Origin: JBPBQZ01 sp050955105
Lineage (GTDB): Bacteria > Pseudomonadota > Gammaproteobacteria > Burkholderiales > Burkholderiaceae
Direction of reading: 5' to 3'
Assembly: GCA_050955105.1 (NCBI GenBank)
Contig: JBPBQZ010000018.1
Location: 1-38,387 of the forward strand
Length of the DNA stretch: 38,387 nucleotides
Shown here: positions 9,144 through 17,535 of the stretch, one piece after another
How positions within the stretch are numbered: the stretch's first letter is position 1
Layout of the letters: each line of letters starts with the position of its first letter
Program-made: the position numbers and the translations under genes
The notes under the pieces: generated by a model
Told to the model about the DNA's origin: nothing
The model's database searches: none
What the model saw: the letters and a program-made list of their open reading frames with translations, nothing else

Positions 9144-9809
9144 CTATTTGTTAGCAGACGCGGCGAGGTTGCCGCGGGCTGCGAGGTCCGCATTGCGTTG
9201 CGTCAGCGATGCGATCAGGCCGTCGATACCCTGCTGCTGGATCACGCTGGAAAACTGCGAACGATAGGTGGCTACCAGCCAAACGTTCAATACGTTGACA
9301 TCGTAAATTTTCCAACCGGTCGGCGTCTGTTGCATACGGTAGTCAACCGGATAGGCTTTTCCTTGACTGTCGATCTCGCTGTGTACCACGACGTCGGTGT
9401 CGCCCGGCGCGACGTGCAGCGGCTTGACAGTGACACTTTGATCACCAATCTTCGACGTGGCACCGGCGTAGGTATGTACCAGCAATAGTTTGAATTGTTC
9501 GATCAGCTGCTGCTTTTGCGTGTCGGTGGCCTGGCGCCAATAACGCCCCATTGCCAACCGCGTGGTGTGCTCGAAATCGGCGTACGGCAGCAGTTTCTCG
9601 TTCACCAACTGATTGATGCGATTAATGTCGCCCGCTTTTACTGCGGGGTCGTTGCGCGCCGTATCGAGGATATCCTGGCTCAAGCTGCGGATCAGCGCAT
9701 CGGGCGCGCTGGTATCCACTTTGGATGCGGTTTGCGCGCTGCAAAGCGTCGTGACCGCGAATGTGGCGAACACAGCGAACAACAGGCCCGGCAATCCTCT
9801 ACGCCACAT
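9144..9809 (-). CDS. MlaC/Tgt2-like phospholipid-binding periplasmic protein
   Basis: A 221-residue protein with a cleavable signal peptide ending near SAQTA. The body matches the MlaC/Ttg2D family: the segment LLPYADFEHTTRLAMGRYWR and the ending with WKIYDVNVLNVWLVATYRSQFSSVI. MlaC carries phospholipid between the outer membrane and the MlaFEDB transporter. No mlaDEFB genes are nearby, so this is a stand-alone copy here. ATG 9809 is preferred over GTG 9815 because GGGAG lies five bases before it and would touch the GTG. Confidence 0.87.
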   Translation of the reverse strand: MWRRGLPGLLFAVFATFAVTTLCSAQTASKVDTSAPDALIRSLSQDILDTARNDPAVKAGDINRINQLVNEKLLPYADFEHTTRLAMGRYWRQATDTQKQQLIEQFKLLLVHTYAGATSKIGDQSVTVKPLHVAPGDTDVVVHSEIDSQGKAYPVDYRMQQTPTGWKIYDVNVLNVWLVATYRSQFSSVIQQQGIDGLIASLTQRNADLAARGNLAASANK

Positions 9810-9831
9810 ATTCACTCCCTAAAGCAAAGGC

Positions 9832-9999
9832 TTATCGATCTCTGCTACGTACACGCGTGGCCCCGGTTATCACTGCGATGCCGAGTAGGATGACACAAAC
9901 GATTTCGGTCGCATGATGGGACACGTGCATGCTGATCAGCGCCCAGGCGACGCCACCGATAAAGATGATCCAACCAACGATGTAGATGCCGAAAGTCAT
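9832..9999 (-). CDS. Small two-helix membrane protein (55 aa)
   Basis: An open frame of 55 residues. It begins MTFGIYIVGWIIFIGGVAW, a first hydrophobic helix, and continues through SMHVSHHATEI to a second one, IVCVILLGIAVITGA, ending in a basic tail. GGGGAG lies just upstream of the ATG. It ends 22 bp before the MlaC-like gene on the same strand, so the two are probably one transcript. No function is known to me. Confidence 0.65.
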   Translation of the reverse strand: MTFGIYIVGWIIFIGGVAWALISMHVSHHATEIVCVILLGIAVITGATRVRSRDR

Positions 10000-10076
10000 G
10001 GCTCCCCATTACTGACTGTTGTTGAGCGGTCATCTTAACGGAAGCTGCGCCGGGACCGGTGGCACGGCCCAGCCTA

Positions 10077-10134
10077 GCCGGCCCGAGGCCGGAGGCCGGA
10101 GGCCGAGGCCCGCGGCCGGATGGGCTCAGGCCGG
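10077..10134. repeat. GGCCGGAG-type GC-rich tandem repeat
   Basis: Imperfect tandem copies of GAGGCCG/GGCCGGA lie between the 64-residue gene and the small membrane protein. The stretch is strongly self-complementary, so it could form a hairpin or attenuate transcription. It does not have a T-tract. Confidence 0.55.
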
Positions 10135-10162
10135 TGTCACCCATCCTTGGCGACGCTGGAGC

Positions 10163-10357
10163 CTATGGCTTTTTCGCGACGCTGCCTCGCGAATCCTGCA
10201 CTTGCCGTTTGGGATCTTCATCCTTGAAGCCGCCATAGCTGCTTTGTCCGGGATCCGCGCTGCGGCTCCTTACTTGCTCATCCGGCTTTTTCTCGTGAAC
10301 GCCGGCGCCGGATGTCGGCAAGTTGCTGGGATCGGGTGTTTGCTTATCTGATGGCAT
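10163..10357 (-). CDS. Small hydrophilic hypothetical protein (64 aa)
   Basis: A 64-residue, highly charged protein with no hydrophobic segment. It starts MPSDKQTPDPSNLPTSGAG and ends with a lysine-rich tail, and looks intrinsically disordered. AAGGAGAGA lies about seven bases before ATG 10357. The good ribosome site and compact frame support a real gene. I recognise no family, and its role is unknown. Confidence 0.55.
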   Translation of the reverse strand: MPSDKQTPDPSNLPTSGAGVHEKKPDEQVRSRSADPGQSSYGGFKDEDPKRQVQDSRGSVAKKP

Positions 10358-11503
10358 GGCTGTCTCTCCTTGAAAGTACAGAACAGGCCGCAAGGAGCAT
10401 GCCGTGCGTGGATTGGACCGCACACAGGCCCATGGTGCCGGGGACCGGAATTTAGAAGCCTGCGAAATCAGGTGTTTGGCGAGCGTGGTGCAAATTGCAC
10501 CGCAGGTCGGAGAGTTGCCCGATCGCGGGCGGCCGAAGGCCCATGCGCTCGAAGTCGATCAGTGACAGCAGTTTGTGGGTTTAAGCCCTGCTCGGTTCTC
10601 CGATGGCGCAATCAATTGCATCGCCTGGCTTGCACTCGGTGCGCGCGTCGAGCGTACGGCTTCGAGACCTATTTGCAAGGCCAACGATGCCCGGCCGCGA
10701 GGCGGCGGCCGCCGCGCCGGCGGTCAACGTTCTACCGTAACGAACCGAGAAAAGGTCTGCGAAGCGCTCAATAAGACCGGGTTTCCTCATTCCAGGCGGC
10801 CTCCGGAAAAAGGTTACATTGGTTACGTTGAAGCTGGAAGCCTTATGAAGGCTTCAAATTCAATGACTTACGAGAGCTAAGCGCAGGTAACAAAAAGGTT
10901 ACTGAAGAGTTACCTGTAACCTTCTATAAGGGTTACATACTCGAAAACAAAACCCTCTAAGAATCATATGGTTAGCACTACGTAACCTTTTTGGTAACCT
11001 CACGTAACCTTTTCAGGGTTACAAGATTCCACCTGTCTAATCAATGACTTATGCAGACCTTTGGAGGCATGTAACCATGTAACCTTTTTCCGGAGGCAAG
11101 CTGAAATCGGCGGGTAGGCTCGTCGTTGGAGCGTGTTGACGAAGCCGACATCGCAAGGACCGCAGCCATGGGCTCGAGCAAACGGACAGCTTGCGAATCG
11201 GAACCCGTGGCTCCGCCCAACACACAATACGATCGAATGCGTGGACGACTCCTTGCGAAAAACAGCCGATCTGGGACAGATATGCTGCAAAAGACGTCGA
11301 GGAACACGATTGAATAGTCAAAATTTTTCTGACGCGGTAATGAAATCGCTTAAAGTCACTACGCTCTCGACGATCCTCGATGACTCTGTACTAGTCGGTA
11401 CGAACCGTCGAGGCATTGCTTAAAATTCGATTGGGCCGAGAATCAGCACTTTACTGATCTCTGAAAGCGTAAATAAAAACGTTTGCAGACTTAAAAAGCA
11501 AAA
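10358..11503. other. Gene-poor 1.1-kb stretch left of the methyltransferase unit
   Basis: I find no frame with a credible ribosome site or family match here; short frames on both strands overlap repeats. It contains the 299-bp inverted-repeat element listed separately, and some GC-rich hairpins near 10515-10545. Base composition falls towards AT from about 10800. The left boundary of the accessory DNA, and possibly an attachment site, should be somewhere in this stretch. No tRNA gene fragment could be supported as the integration target. Confidence 0.5.
10799..11097. repeat. 299-bp element with 21-bp inverted ends and a GGTTAC iteron-like array
   Basis: The left end (10799-10819) is the exact reverse complement of the right end (11077-11097); each contains CCGGAAAAAGGTTACAT or its complement. 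Inside are five GGTTAC copies (10812, 10821, 10897, 10931, 11017) and six GTAACC copies (10916, 10982, 10994, 11004, 11071, 11079). TCAATGACTTA occurs twice, at 10860 and 11041. Two interlocking stem options, 10885-10891 with 10909-10915 and 10895-10902 with 10916-10923, would form a pseudoknot-like RNA or DNA fold. It may be a replication or partition site, an operator cluster, or a small non-autonomous mobile element. No target-site duplication is evident. Confidence 0.7.
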
Positions 11504-12559
11504 ATGCGCAAAGCTTACTACACGGCAATCGATTTATTTTGTGGTGCCGGAGGTTTGACGGTGGGGCTGAAGAAAGCCGGCTTCCATGTCCTAGCCGGCG
11601 TGGAAAACAACCCTGTCGCCGCTGAAACCTACCGATTAAATAATCGGAAATCAAAAATATACCAGGAAGATATCCGCAAACTATGTCCTGAGCGAGTTAT
11701 GAAAGACCTCGGGATAGAATGTGGTTCATTAGATCTTCTGGCGGGATGCCCTCCTTGTCAAGGGTTCTCGACCCATCGAACGCGCAATCAAGCGGTATCA
11801 ATTAAGGATGAGCGTAATGACCTTATCTTCGAGTTCATCCGCTATATCGAGGTAATGCTACCCAAAACAGTAATGCTGGAAAACGTTCCAGCGTTGGCAA
11901 AAGATTGGAGAATTCAAAACTTAAGAAATCGGCTCCAAGGCTTGGGATACCACATAGATGAAGCCTTTGCGCAAATAAAGGATGCGGCCGACTACGGTGT
12001 TCCGCAGAGGCGCAAAAGGCTTCTCGTAAAAGCGTCCAGATTCGGCATTATTCCAGACGCCAAGCCGGCAAAGCGACGACCCTCCGTTTTCGATGCCATC
12101 TCAGGATTGTTGCCCCCGGGCAAAAGTGGGGATCCGTTGCACGATTTTCCTGAGCTGAGAAGCAAAGCGGTTCGACATATTATTTCGCTTGTCCCTAAAA
12201 ATGGAGGCTCACGGGCCGATATTCCAAAGGAATTTTGGCTTGACTGTCACCTTCGGAGACCAGGTAGCTACCGCGATGTCTACGGTCGAATGGCGTGGTT
12301 AGATGTTGCCCCGACGATAACAGGTGGCTGCAGTAACCCATCGAAAGGGCGCTTCATTCATCCCGAAGAAGATCGAGCGATCACTTTACGGGAGGCGGCC
12401 CTCTTGCAAACATTCCCCCCACACTACAAATTCTCGACATCAAGCGGAAAGGATGCCGTCGCGTTGATGATCGGCAATGCTTTGCCACCAGAATTTATTC
12501 GGCGTCAGGCTGCACAATTTAGATCCCACTTAAAAGGGGCCGTGCGTGAGCAAATATGA
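11504..12559 (+). CDS. DNA (cytosine-5-)-methyltransferase
   Basis: A 351-residue C5-cytosine methyltransferase. Motif I (SAM site) is DLFCGAGGLTVGL at residues 10-22. Motif IV is GCPPCQGFS with catalytic C85. Motif VI is ENVP (126-129) and motif VIII QRRKRLL starts at 168. A target-recognition stretch follows, then motif IX REAALLQTFPPHY and motif X GNALPP. All key residues are present, so it should be active; the target site cannot be read. The gene is richer in AT than the flanking chromosome, which suggests acquisition. It overlaps the following ATPase gene by 14 bp. No restriction endonuclease gene is adjacent. Confidence 0.95.
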   Translation: MRKAYYTAIDLFCGAGGLTVGLKKAGFHVLAGVENNPVAAETYRLNNRKSKIYQEDIRKLCPERVMKDLGIECGSLDLLAGCPPCQGFSTHRTRNQAVSIKDERNDLIFEFIRYIEVMLPKTVMLENVPALAKDWRIQNLRNRLQGLGYHIDEAFAQIKDAADYGVPQRRKRLLVKASRFGIIPDAKPAKRRPSVFDAISGLLPPGKSGDPLHDFPELRSKAVRHIISLVPKNGGSRADIPKEFWLDCHLRRPGSYRDVYGRMAWLDVAPTITGGCSNPSKGRFIHPEEDRAITLREAALLQTFPPHYKFSTSSGKDAVALMIGNALPPEFIRRQAAQFRSHLKGAVREQI

Positions 12560-14189
12560 ACTGAAGTTTGATCCAAAAACGATTGAGCACTTGGGCGTGA
12601 AGATGTATGCCACACTGCCCCCTGCTCTTGCTGAATTAATTTCGAATGCATACGATGCAGATGCAAGCAATGTTGTCATCGAGTTTTTAGAGCAAAACGG
12701 TACGCCAACGGCTATAACGATTTATGACGATGGCATCGGAATGTCTTCCAGCGACATTCAAAGCAAATTTTTGGTGATCGGCCGAAATCGACGAAAAGAC
12801 GAGGGCGACAAACCATCAAGTAGATTCGGCCGCCTTCCAACAGGAAAAAAGGGTCTGGGCAAGCTAGCGCTATTTGGGCTCGCGAAGGATGTCACGGTTG
12901 ACACCATCAAAGACGGCCTGAGAAATCGCTTTACCTTAAATTGGGACTCTTTGCTAGCTGCGCAAGGCGTATACAGTCCGAAGACCGATCTTATCGACGA
13001 TAGAACCCGAAATAAGACCGGCACAGTCATTCAACTATCCGAGTTGAAAAGAAAAAGCCCTTTTGATCTCGAGGCGATTGCGGATAGCTTATCAAGAATT
13101 TTTATAGTAGATTCGACTTTCAAAATAACCCTTAAAGACTCTAAGGGCAACGAAATCGAGCTATCCAATAACCGACGTTATAACAATGTTGAAGAGCAGT
13201 TTCGGTGGAGCCAGCGCGAATTTATAAAACCCGGCGATGCATATTGCGGAAAAATTGAGTTTAACTTCATAACTGCGAAGACCCCGATTCCTCCAGGTTC
13301 CGGCCTCAGGGGAATTGCAATTTTTTCCCGAGGGAAGTTAGTAAATCTGCCGGAGTATTTTTCCGAGAGCGCATCTAGTCACTTCTATCAGTATTTGACG
13401 GGCTGGATTAAAGCGGATTTCATCGACCTTCTTGACGAAGATGTTATTTCAACGAATCGGCAGTCGATTAACTGGGATAATTCCGATATGGCGAGTTTGA
13501 GGAAGTATCTGTCTCAGATAATAGCGCGGGTCGGTCAAGAATGGCGAGGGAAGAGAGCGGCAAAAAAAGACAAAGATCTTGAGAAAGAAACGGGGATCGA
13601 CAAACAAAAGTGGTTCAACACATTGCCCGACGGAATTCGAAACTCCGTCGAGACAATTGTCAAGCAAATGGGCGACGGTGAGGACGTAGCAGAAACCTAC
13701 GCGCCAGTTGTACAGGCTTTGTATACGTTGATTCCGGAATATCCTCTATTACATTGGCGCCACCTCCACGAAAGCATAAAAGAGGGCGTTGCCGAGTATT
13801 ATAAAAATCAACAATATGGTCACGCGGCAGACCAGGGTGCCAAGCTCTACGGTCAGAAAATCCGTGACCTATCGGGCAAAGATATAGATGGCGCAAAACT
13901 GGCGGACATGTTTTCTTTTCAATCAGATAAAACTACTAGAAAGATAACCAGATATCCAATCATTCAACTCTCCAGTCTTGACACCGATTCGCAGGTTAAC
14001 ATGCAAGATGGGCAGCAGCTTTTGACGCGCGGCCTGATGACGGGCTTCAGAAATCCTGTGAACCATGCGCCAATGGAAAACGTAGTTCCTGCGCTCATCT
14101 CAGAGGTAGATTGCCTCAATATTCTGAGCTTGATTTCCTACCTTGCCTCGCGCTTGGACAATGCTTCAGTGAATGAACAACGAGCGTGA
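12546..14189 (+). CDS. GHKL (MORC/MutL-like) ATPase with C-terminal HEPN/Ymh-like domain
   Basis: A 547-residue protein starting at GTG 12546, with AAAAGGGG six bases upstream. The N-terminal Bergerat ATP-binding fold is clear: N-box ELISNAYDAD (30-39), G1 DDGIGM (61-66), and a G2 loop with GKKGLGKLALF (100-110), followed by a transducer-like region to about 330. A charged, probably helical linker follows. The last ~110 residues resemble the TIGR02391 (Ymh) family, with R-N-P-V-N-H at 502-507, which fits the HEPN nuclease motif Rx4-6H. Iyer, Abhiman and Aravind (2008) described MutL/MORC-like ATPases in prokaryotic restriction-modification loci. I infer an ATP-dependent sensor linked to an RNase-like effector, controlled by the coupled methyltransferase. 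Confidence 0.85.
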   Translation: MSKYELKFDPKTIEHLGVKMYATLPPALAELISNAYDADASNVVIEFLEQNGTPTAITIYDDGIGMSSSDIQSKFLVIGRNRRKDEGDKPSSRFGRLPTGKKGLGKLALFGLAKDVTVDTIKDGLRNRFTLNWDSLLAAQGVYSPKTDLIDDRTRNKTGTVIQLSELKRKSPFDLEAIADSLSRIFIVDSTFKITLKDSKGNEIELSNNRRYNNVEEQFRWSQREFIKPGDAYCGKIEFNFITAKTPIPPGSGLRGIAIFSRGKLVNLPEYFSESASSHFYQYLTGWIKADFIDLLDEDVISTNRQSINWDNSDMASLRKYLSQIIARVGQEWRGKRAAKKDKDLEKETGIDKQKWFNTLPDGIRNSVETIVKQMGDGEDVAETYAPVVQALYTLIPEYPLLHWRHLHESIKEGVAEYYKNQQYGHAADQGAKLYGQKIRDLSGKDIDGAKLADMFSFQSDKTTRKITRYPIIQLSSLDTDSQVNMQDGQQLLTRGLMTGFRNPVNHAPMENVVPALISEVDCLNILSLISYLASRLDNASVNEQRA

Positions 14190-14507
14190 GTGTAGCGACG
14201 TAGTCGAATGTTTCTAGCTGCGGGTACACCATAATCGACGTGGCAATAGAGACAAATCGTCCAACGACCCCGGGCGGACCTTCGTACCTCGTTATTGCTT
14301 GTTTAGCGCCTGCCGCATCACGGTGAAATCAGCTGCATTGGAGATCGGCGTGCATTGCATGTGCTCTCGTAGTGCCCGTAAAACCGCACCGACTCGCATT
14401 AGATTGCATCATTACTGGAAGCAGGAAAATAGCCAGCAGCTTGCACCAACATTGGCTCGGCGCTCGCCAGTATGAGCACTATAACCGTCAGTGCAAGAGC
14501 ATCCCCC

Positions 14508-14526
14508 AGGCGGGGAGGGGACTGCG
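14508..14526 (+). other. Candidate cos site of the P2-like phage
   Basis: The sequence AGGCGGGGAGGGGACTGCG resembles the P2 cohesive end as I remember it (GGCGAGGCGGGGAAAGCAC), and it lies about 200 bp beyond the end of gene Q, where P2 has cos. The match is by memory and partial. Confidence 0.4.
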
Positions 14527-14653
14527 ACAACCGATGCGGCGAGCTGCAGAGCCTGGGTCGCATGACGTGCGCGGCCGATCAGGTGTGCTGCCGTCGAACG
14601 CGGGGCGGACCTCGCAGAGCTTGCTGAGGGCCCGTCGCATAGTTACTGCCATG

Positions 14654-14686
14654 AAAAAAACCGCGCGTCGGTTTCCCGACGCGCGG
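14654..14686 (-). terminator. Rho-independent terminator after the P-Q transcript
   Basis: An 11-bp perfect stem (14661-14671 with 14676-14686) with a 4-base loop is followed on the minus strand by seven T residues (14654-14660). It ends leftward transcription from P and Q. The other strand has a short T run (14689-14692), so it may also stop rightward transcription from the ATPase gene. Confidence 0.9.
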
Positions 14687-14716
14687 CCTTTTCTGAATTA
14701 CTGCAAAAGCGGTACG

Positions 14717-15769
14717 TTAAGCCCCGGTCGCTACGGCGGGTGGTACCGCGTAGTCCTCGAACCGAATCACCTCTTCACCAAGCCACTCATTTAACTCCAG
14801 GAAGCGCCCCTGTAGTGGCTTAATCTCATTGCGTCCGAACACACGGGCCGCCGTATCGGGTGTACCGAATCCACCAGAGTTACTCGGCACGATGCCCAAC
14901 AATTGCGGAGGCACGCGATGCGCGGCCAGAAGGTCATCGCGCGTAACGTTCTTGATATTGAAGAACTCGTCCTTGGCGGCCACTTCGGAAACCGGTATTA
15001 GCTGAATCCCGTCCTTCTTCCCATTCGGCGCATACATAAAAACGTTGCGAAAATTGCCCGGGCCTTTGCTGTTTTTCAGCGCCGCGCGCATATCGTCGAC
15101 ATCCTGCTGGTTCTGCGCGGCGTCTGTCATGTACAGGATGAAGCCGGCGTGACTTCCGTTTTCGTAATACCGCCGGCGAAACAACGTCGACGATTCGTTC
15201 AGCCAAGCCGAATGCAGCGAACTGAGATACTCAGGTAGACCATACACCTCCTGGTTGATGTCTGGCCGCATTAGATGGAACACGCTTTCGGGCGCAAAAT
15301 CATGCGCTTCCTGGTAACCGTTGACATACGTGTAACCGCTGAAATCGGCTTTACGGCGCACATATTTTGCCAACGGCGGCGCGAGCTGGAGCGTACCGCC
15401 GAGCCGATTTCGTCTTCTCTCTAGATATCCATTGCCGAATGTCAGCAGATCAAACGCCCATCGCTCAAATCCCTGACGCGTGAGCCACTTGTGCGGCCTG
15501 AAAGTCGATGCCAGTACATTGACTTTGAAATACAAGGCCGAGCTGTGATGGGTGCTCGCCCGGAACGATTTAGCAAGACCGGCCCAACTCACTGGTGGCT
15601 CGAACCACTGCCCATTGGACCAACACTCGGCATAGTCGAGGATGTCGGCGCGGCTCATCGCAGGCATAGGATCGTCGAACGTAAAGACTTCCGCACGCGG
15701 ACGGGTTGTGGCCGAGGGCGGCATGCCATTCGCGCTTGTGCGGCTCGCTCCGGTTCGGCGTTTTCTCAT
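14717..15769 (-). CDS. Q: Phage portal protein (P2 gpQ-like)
   Basis: A 350-residue portal protein that forms the dodecameric ring through which DNA enters the head. It has the P2 portal features: EVFTFDDPMPAMSRADILDY near the N-terminus, then LTFGNGYLERRRN, GLPEYLSSLHSAWLNESSTLFRRRYY and the ending with FEDYAVPP. The start at ATG 15769 overlaps the P stop by four bases (ATGA) and has GGAGAT upstream. It is leftward, divergent from O onwards, as in P2. Confidence 0.95.
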   Translation of the reverse strand: MRKRRTGASRTSANGMPPSATTRPRAEVFTFDDPMPAMSRADILDYAECWSNGQWFEPPVSWAGLAKSFRASTHHSSALYFKVNVLASTFRPHKWLTRQGFERWAFDLLTFGNGYLERRRNRLGGTLQLAPPLAKYVRRKADFSGYTYVNGYQEAHDFAPESVFHLMRPDINQEVYGLPEYLSSLHSAWLNESSTLFRRRYYENGSHAGFILYMTDAAQNQQDVDDMRAALKNSKGPGNFRNVFMYAPNGKKDGIQLIPVSEVAAKDEFFNIKNVTRDDLLAAHRVPPQLLGIVPSNSGGFGTPDTAARVFGRNEIKPLQGRFLELNEWLGEEVIRFEDYAVPPAVATGA

Positions 15770-17535
15770 GAGTAAATCTCCATAAATCCTGTGGTTTGAA
15801 TGCCGCCATCCGCCAACGGCTCGCGGTCGATTGCATGGAGACAAGCCCACGCTAAATCCGCGTGACCAGTCTCCTCGTTGCGATCTGCTCTATACGTCGA
15901 CTGCCGCCCGCTCGCCGTCATACCTTGTTTGATCGCCATGAACGCAGCTGCCAGGTCAGTCCACCCGGCATCGAATTCCAGCCGACCATTGCGCACCACG
16001 GACAGCCCCTTCAGCACCAGCCGCGTTTTCACTTCCGGGGAGTAATTCAAAGCCACCGCAGCAGGAAAAAACTTGCGCACCAGCTGATACACACCCTGCC
16101 CCATCCCGGTGGTATCGATGGCGATATAGGTAACGTGGTACCGCTTCGTCACCGCCTCAATCGCCTCTGCTTGCGCCTCGAAGTCATTGCCACGGAACTG
16201 CACGCGCTCGAGCACACGGAACTTGCCGCCCGGCACGCATGGCGGCGCCACGACCACCAAGCCAGCAGAATCGCCCGTCAACGCCGGGTCATAGCCAACC
16301 CACACCTGGCGATACCCGAACGGCCGCAGCATCAGCGGCTTGAAGTCACCCGCCCATTCCTCCCACGAATCGACCATGCACCGCTGCAGGTCCGCCAGCT
16401 TGAACACCGACGCGCTGTCGTCAATGAACTGGCACATCAGCAAATTGGCGAATTCCTCTGCGCTGTACTCGCGGCGCAGCTCCGCTAGGTCAAACAGATT
16501 GCAGCCGCCCGCGATCGCGTCTTCGACCGTGACCAATTGTCGCCATTGAGCGTCGGCGCCAAGCTTGCCGTTGGCGAGCGCAGCATGGCTCGTATCAATC
16601 TCAATACACTCTTCTTTCGAACGCCCGCGATTCGCGTGAGCGCCGCTCCAGAACGGATACGCCTCATGCCCCACGCTCGACGGCGTACTGAAATACGTCT
16701 TGCGCCAGCGCTTGTGCATCGCCATGCCGGACGCGACCTTGTTCAACTCGCGGAATTTCGGCACCCAGAAATATTCATCGAAATAGAAGTTGCCGTGATA
16801 GCTCTGCGCGGTGCGGGCGTTCGTGCCGAGGAAATACAAGATGGCCTCGTTCGGCAGCACGATCGGATCGCCGGTGAGATCGACATCCGCTGCCTCGCGA
16901 GCAAACTGCGCGATGTATTGCTTGAATACATGCGCCTGGGCCTTGCTGGCCGACAGGAAGATCTGATTGCGGCCCGTTTCGAGCGCATCGACAAACGCTT
17001 CCCTGGCGAAGTACCACGTCGCACCGATCTGGCGTGATTTCAGGATATTGCGGGTGCGTTGGTCGCCGTTTCGGTACCAAACCTTCTGATAGTCGAACAG
17101 CGACTCGCGGAACGCTTCGAGGATGCGTTCATGCTGCTCTTCGGATATCTCATTACGCGCCGGCTTCTTCTTAGGTCCCGCGTTGCGAGCGTTGATATTG
17201 GGATTGAGATCCGCCTCTCGCCCGGTTTCGCCGTACTTCCGCACGCGCGCCAACCGCTCGACCTGGCGGCCGAGTAGATCGATCTCTTTAAAGTCGCGAC
17301 CATCTTTTTCCGTCTTGGCGACCAGCACCATCAAACGCGTTTCGATCGATGCCTCGATGCGTTCGATCGCGCTCGCCTTATGCCACTCGTCTCGCCGGCG
17401 CCACGACTCTACGGTGGGCCGCTTGATCCCCAAGTGCTCGGCAATAGACGACACGCGCCAGCCCTGCCAATAGAGGGCGCGGGCGACCTTGCGCACGTCG
17501 GTTTCAAGTAATTCGGGATGTCCTGCATCGAGCAT
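15766..17535 (-). CDS. P: Terminase large subunit, ATPase/nuclease (P2 gpP-like)
   Basis: A 589-residue packaging motor. An N-terminal helix-turn-helix (WRVSSIAEHLGIKRPTVESW) is followed by the ATPase: a Walker A-like SRQIGAT at 167-173 and Walker B FYFDEYF at about 250-256. The C-terminal nuclease part includes VGYDPALTGDSAG. I take ATG 17535 as the start because it gives the normal P2 gpP length; the frame stays open upstream to 17667 with a Cys-rich stretch that is not family-like. It is coupled to Q. Confidence 0.93.
   Translation of the reverse strand: MLDAGHPELLETDVRKVARALYWQGWRVSSIAEHLGIKRPTVESWRRRDEWHKASAIERIEASIETRLMVLVAKTEKDGRDFKEIDLLGRQVERLARVRKYGETGREADLNPNINARNAGPKKKPARNEISEEQHERILEAFRESLFDYQKVWYRNGDQRTRNILKSRQIGATWYFAREAFVDALETGRNQIFLSASKAQAHVFKQYIAQFAREAADVDLTGDPIVLPNEAILYFLGTNARTAQSYHGNFYFDEYFWVPKFRELNKVASGMAMHKRWRKTYFSTPSSVGHEAYPFWSGAHANRGRSKEECIEIDTSHAALANGKLGADAQWRQLVTVEDAIAGGCNLFDLAELRREYSAEEFANLLMCQFIDDSASVFKLADLQRCMVDSWEEWAGDFKPLMLRPFGYRQVWVGYDPALTGDSAGLVVVAPPCVPGGKFRVLERVQFRGNDFEAQAEAIEAVTKRYHVTYIAIDTTGMGQGVYQLVRKFFPAAVALNYSPEVKTRLVLKGLSVVRNGRLEFDAGWTDLAAAFMAIKQGMTASGRQSTYRADRNEETGHADLAWACLHAIDREPLADGGIQTTGFMEIYS

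Larger units (their letters stand above)
14190..14716. other. Intergenic stretch holding the phage end region
   Basis: About 530 bp without a supportable gene. It separates the methyltransferase/ATPase unit from the leftward Q/P packaging genes. It holds a cos-like GC-rich sequence and a strong terminator, listed separately. A 140-residue frame crossing it has no family likeness and runs into Q on the other strand, so I do not call it. Confidence 0.6.

Noticed and set aside
10509..10602. A 93-base stretch starting GGAGAGTTGCCCGAT and ending TTCTCC-G, like tRNA-Ser in length and acceptor pairing
   Set aside because: The acceptor ends pair (two G-U), but no T-arm with a TTC loop and no regular anticodon arm can be formed, and no CCA follows. 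Probably chance or a much decayed tRNA.
10581..10790. A 69-residue leftward frame (MRKPGLIERFADLFS...)
   Set aside because: No ribosome site at useful spacing, low-complexity Ala/Arg content and no family likeness.
10799..11097. CRISPR array
   Set aside because: The GGTTAC copies are only six bases long, lie on both strands and have irregular spacing; there are no repeat-spacer units and no cas genes.
14372..14794. A 140-residue rightward frame across the cos-like site and terminator
   Set aside because: It runs through a strong terminator into the antisense of Q and has no recognisable domain.
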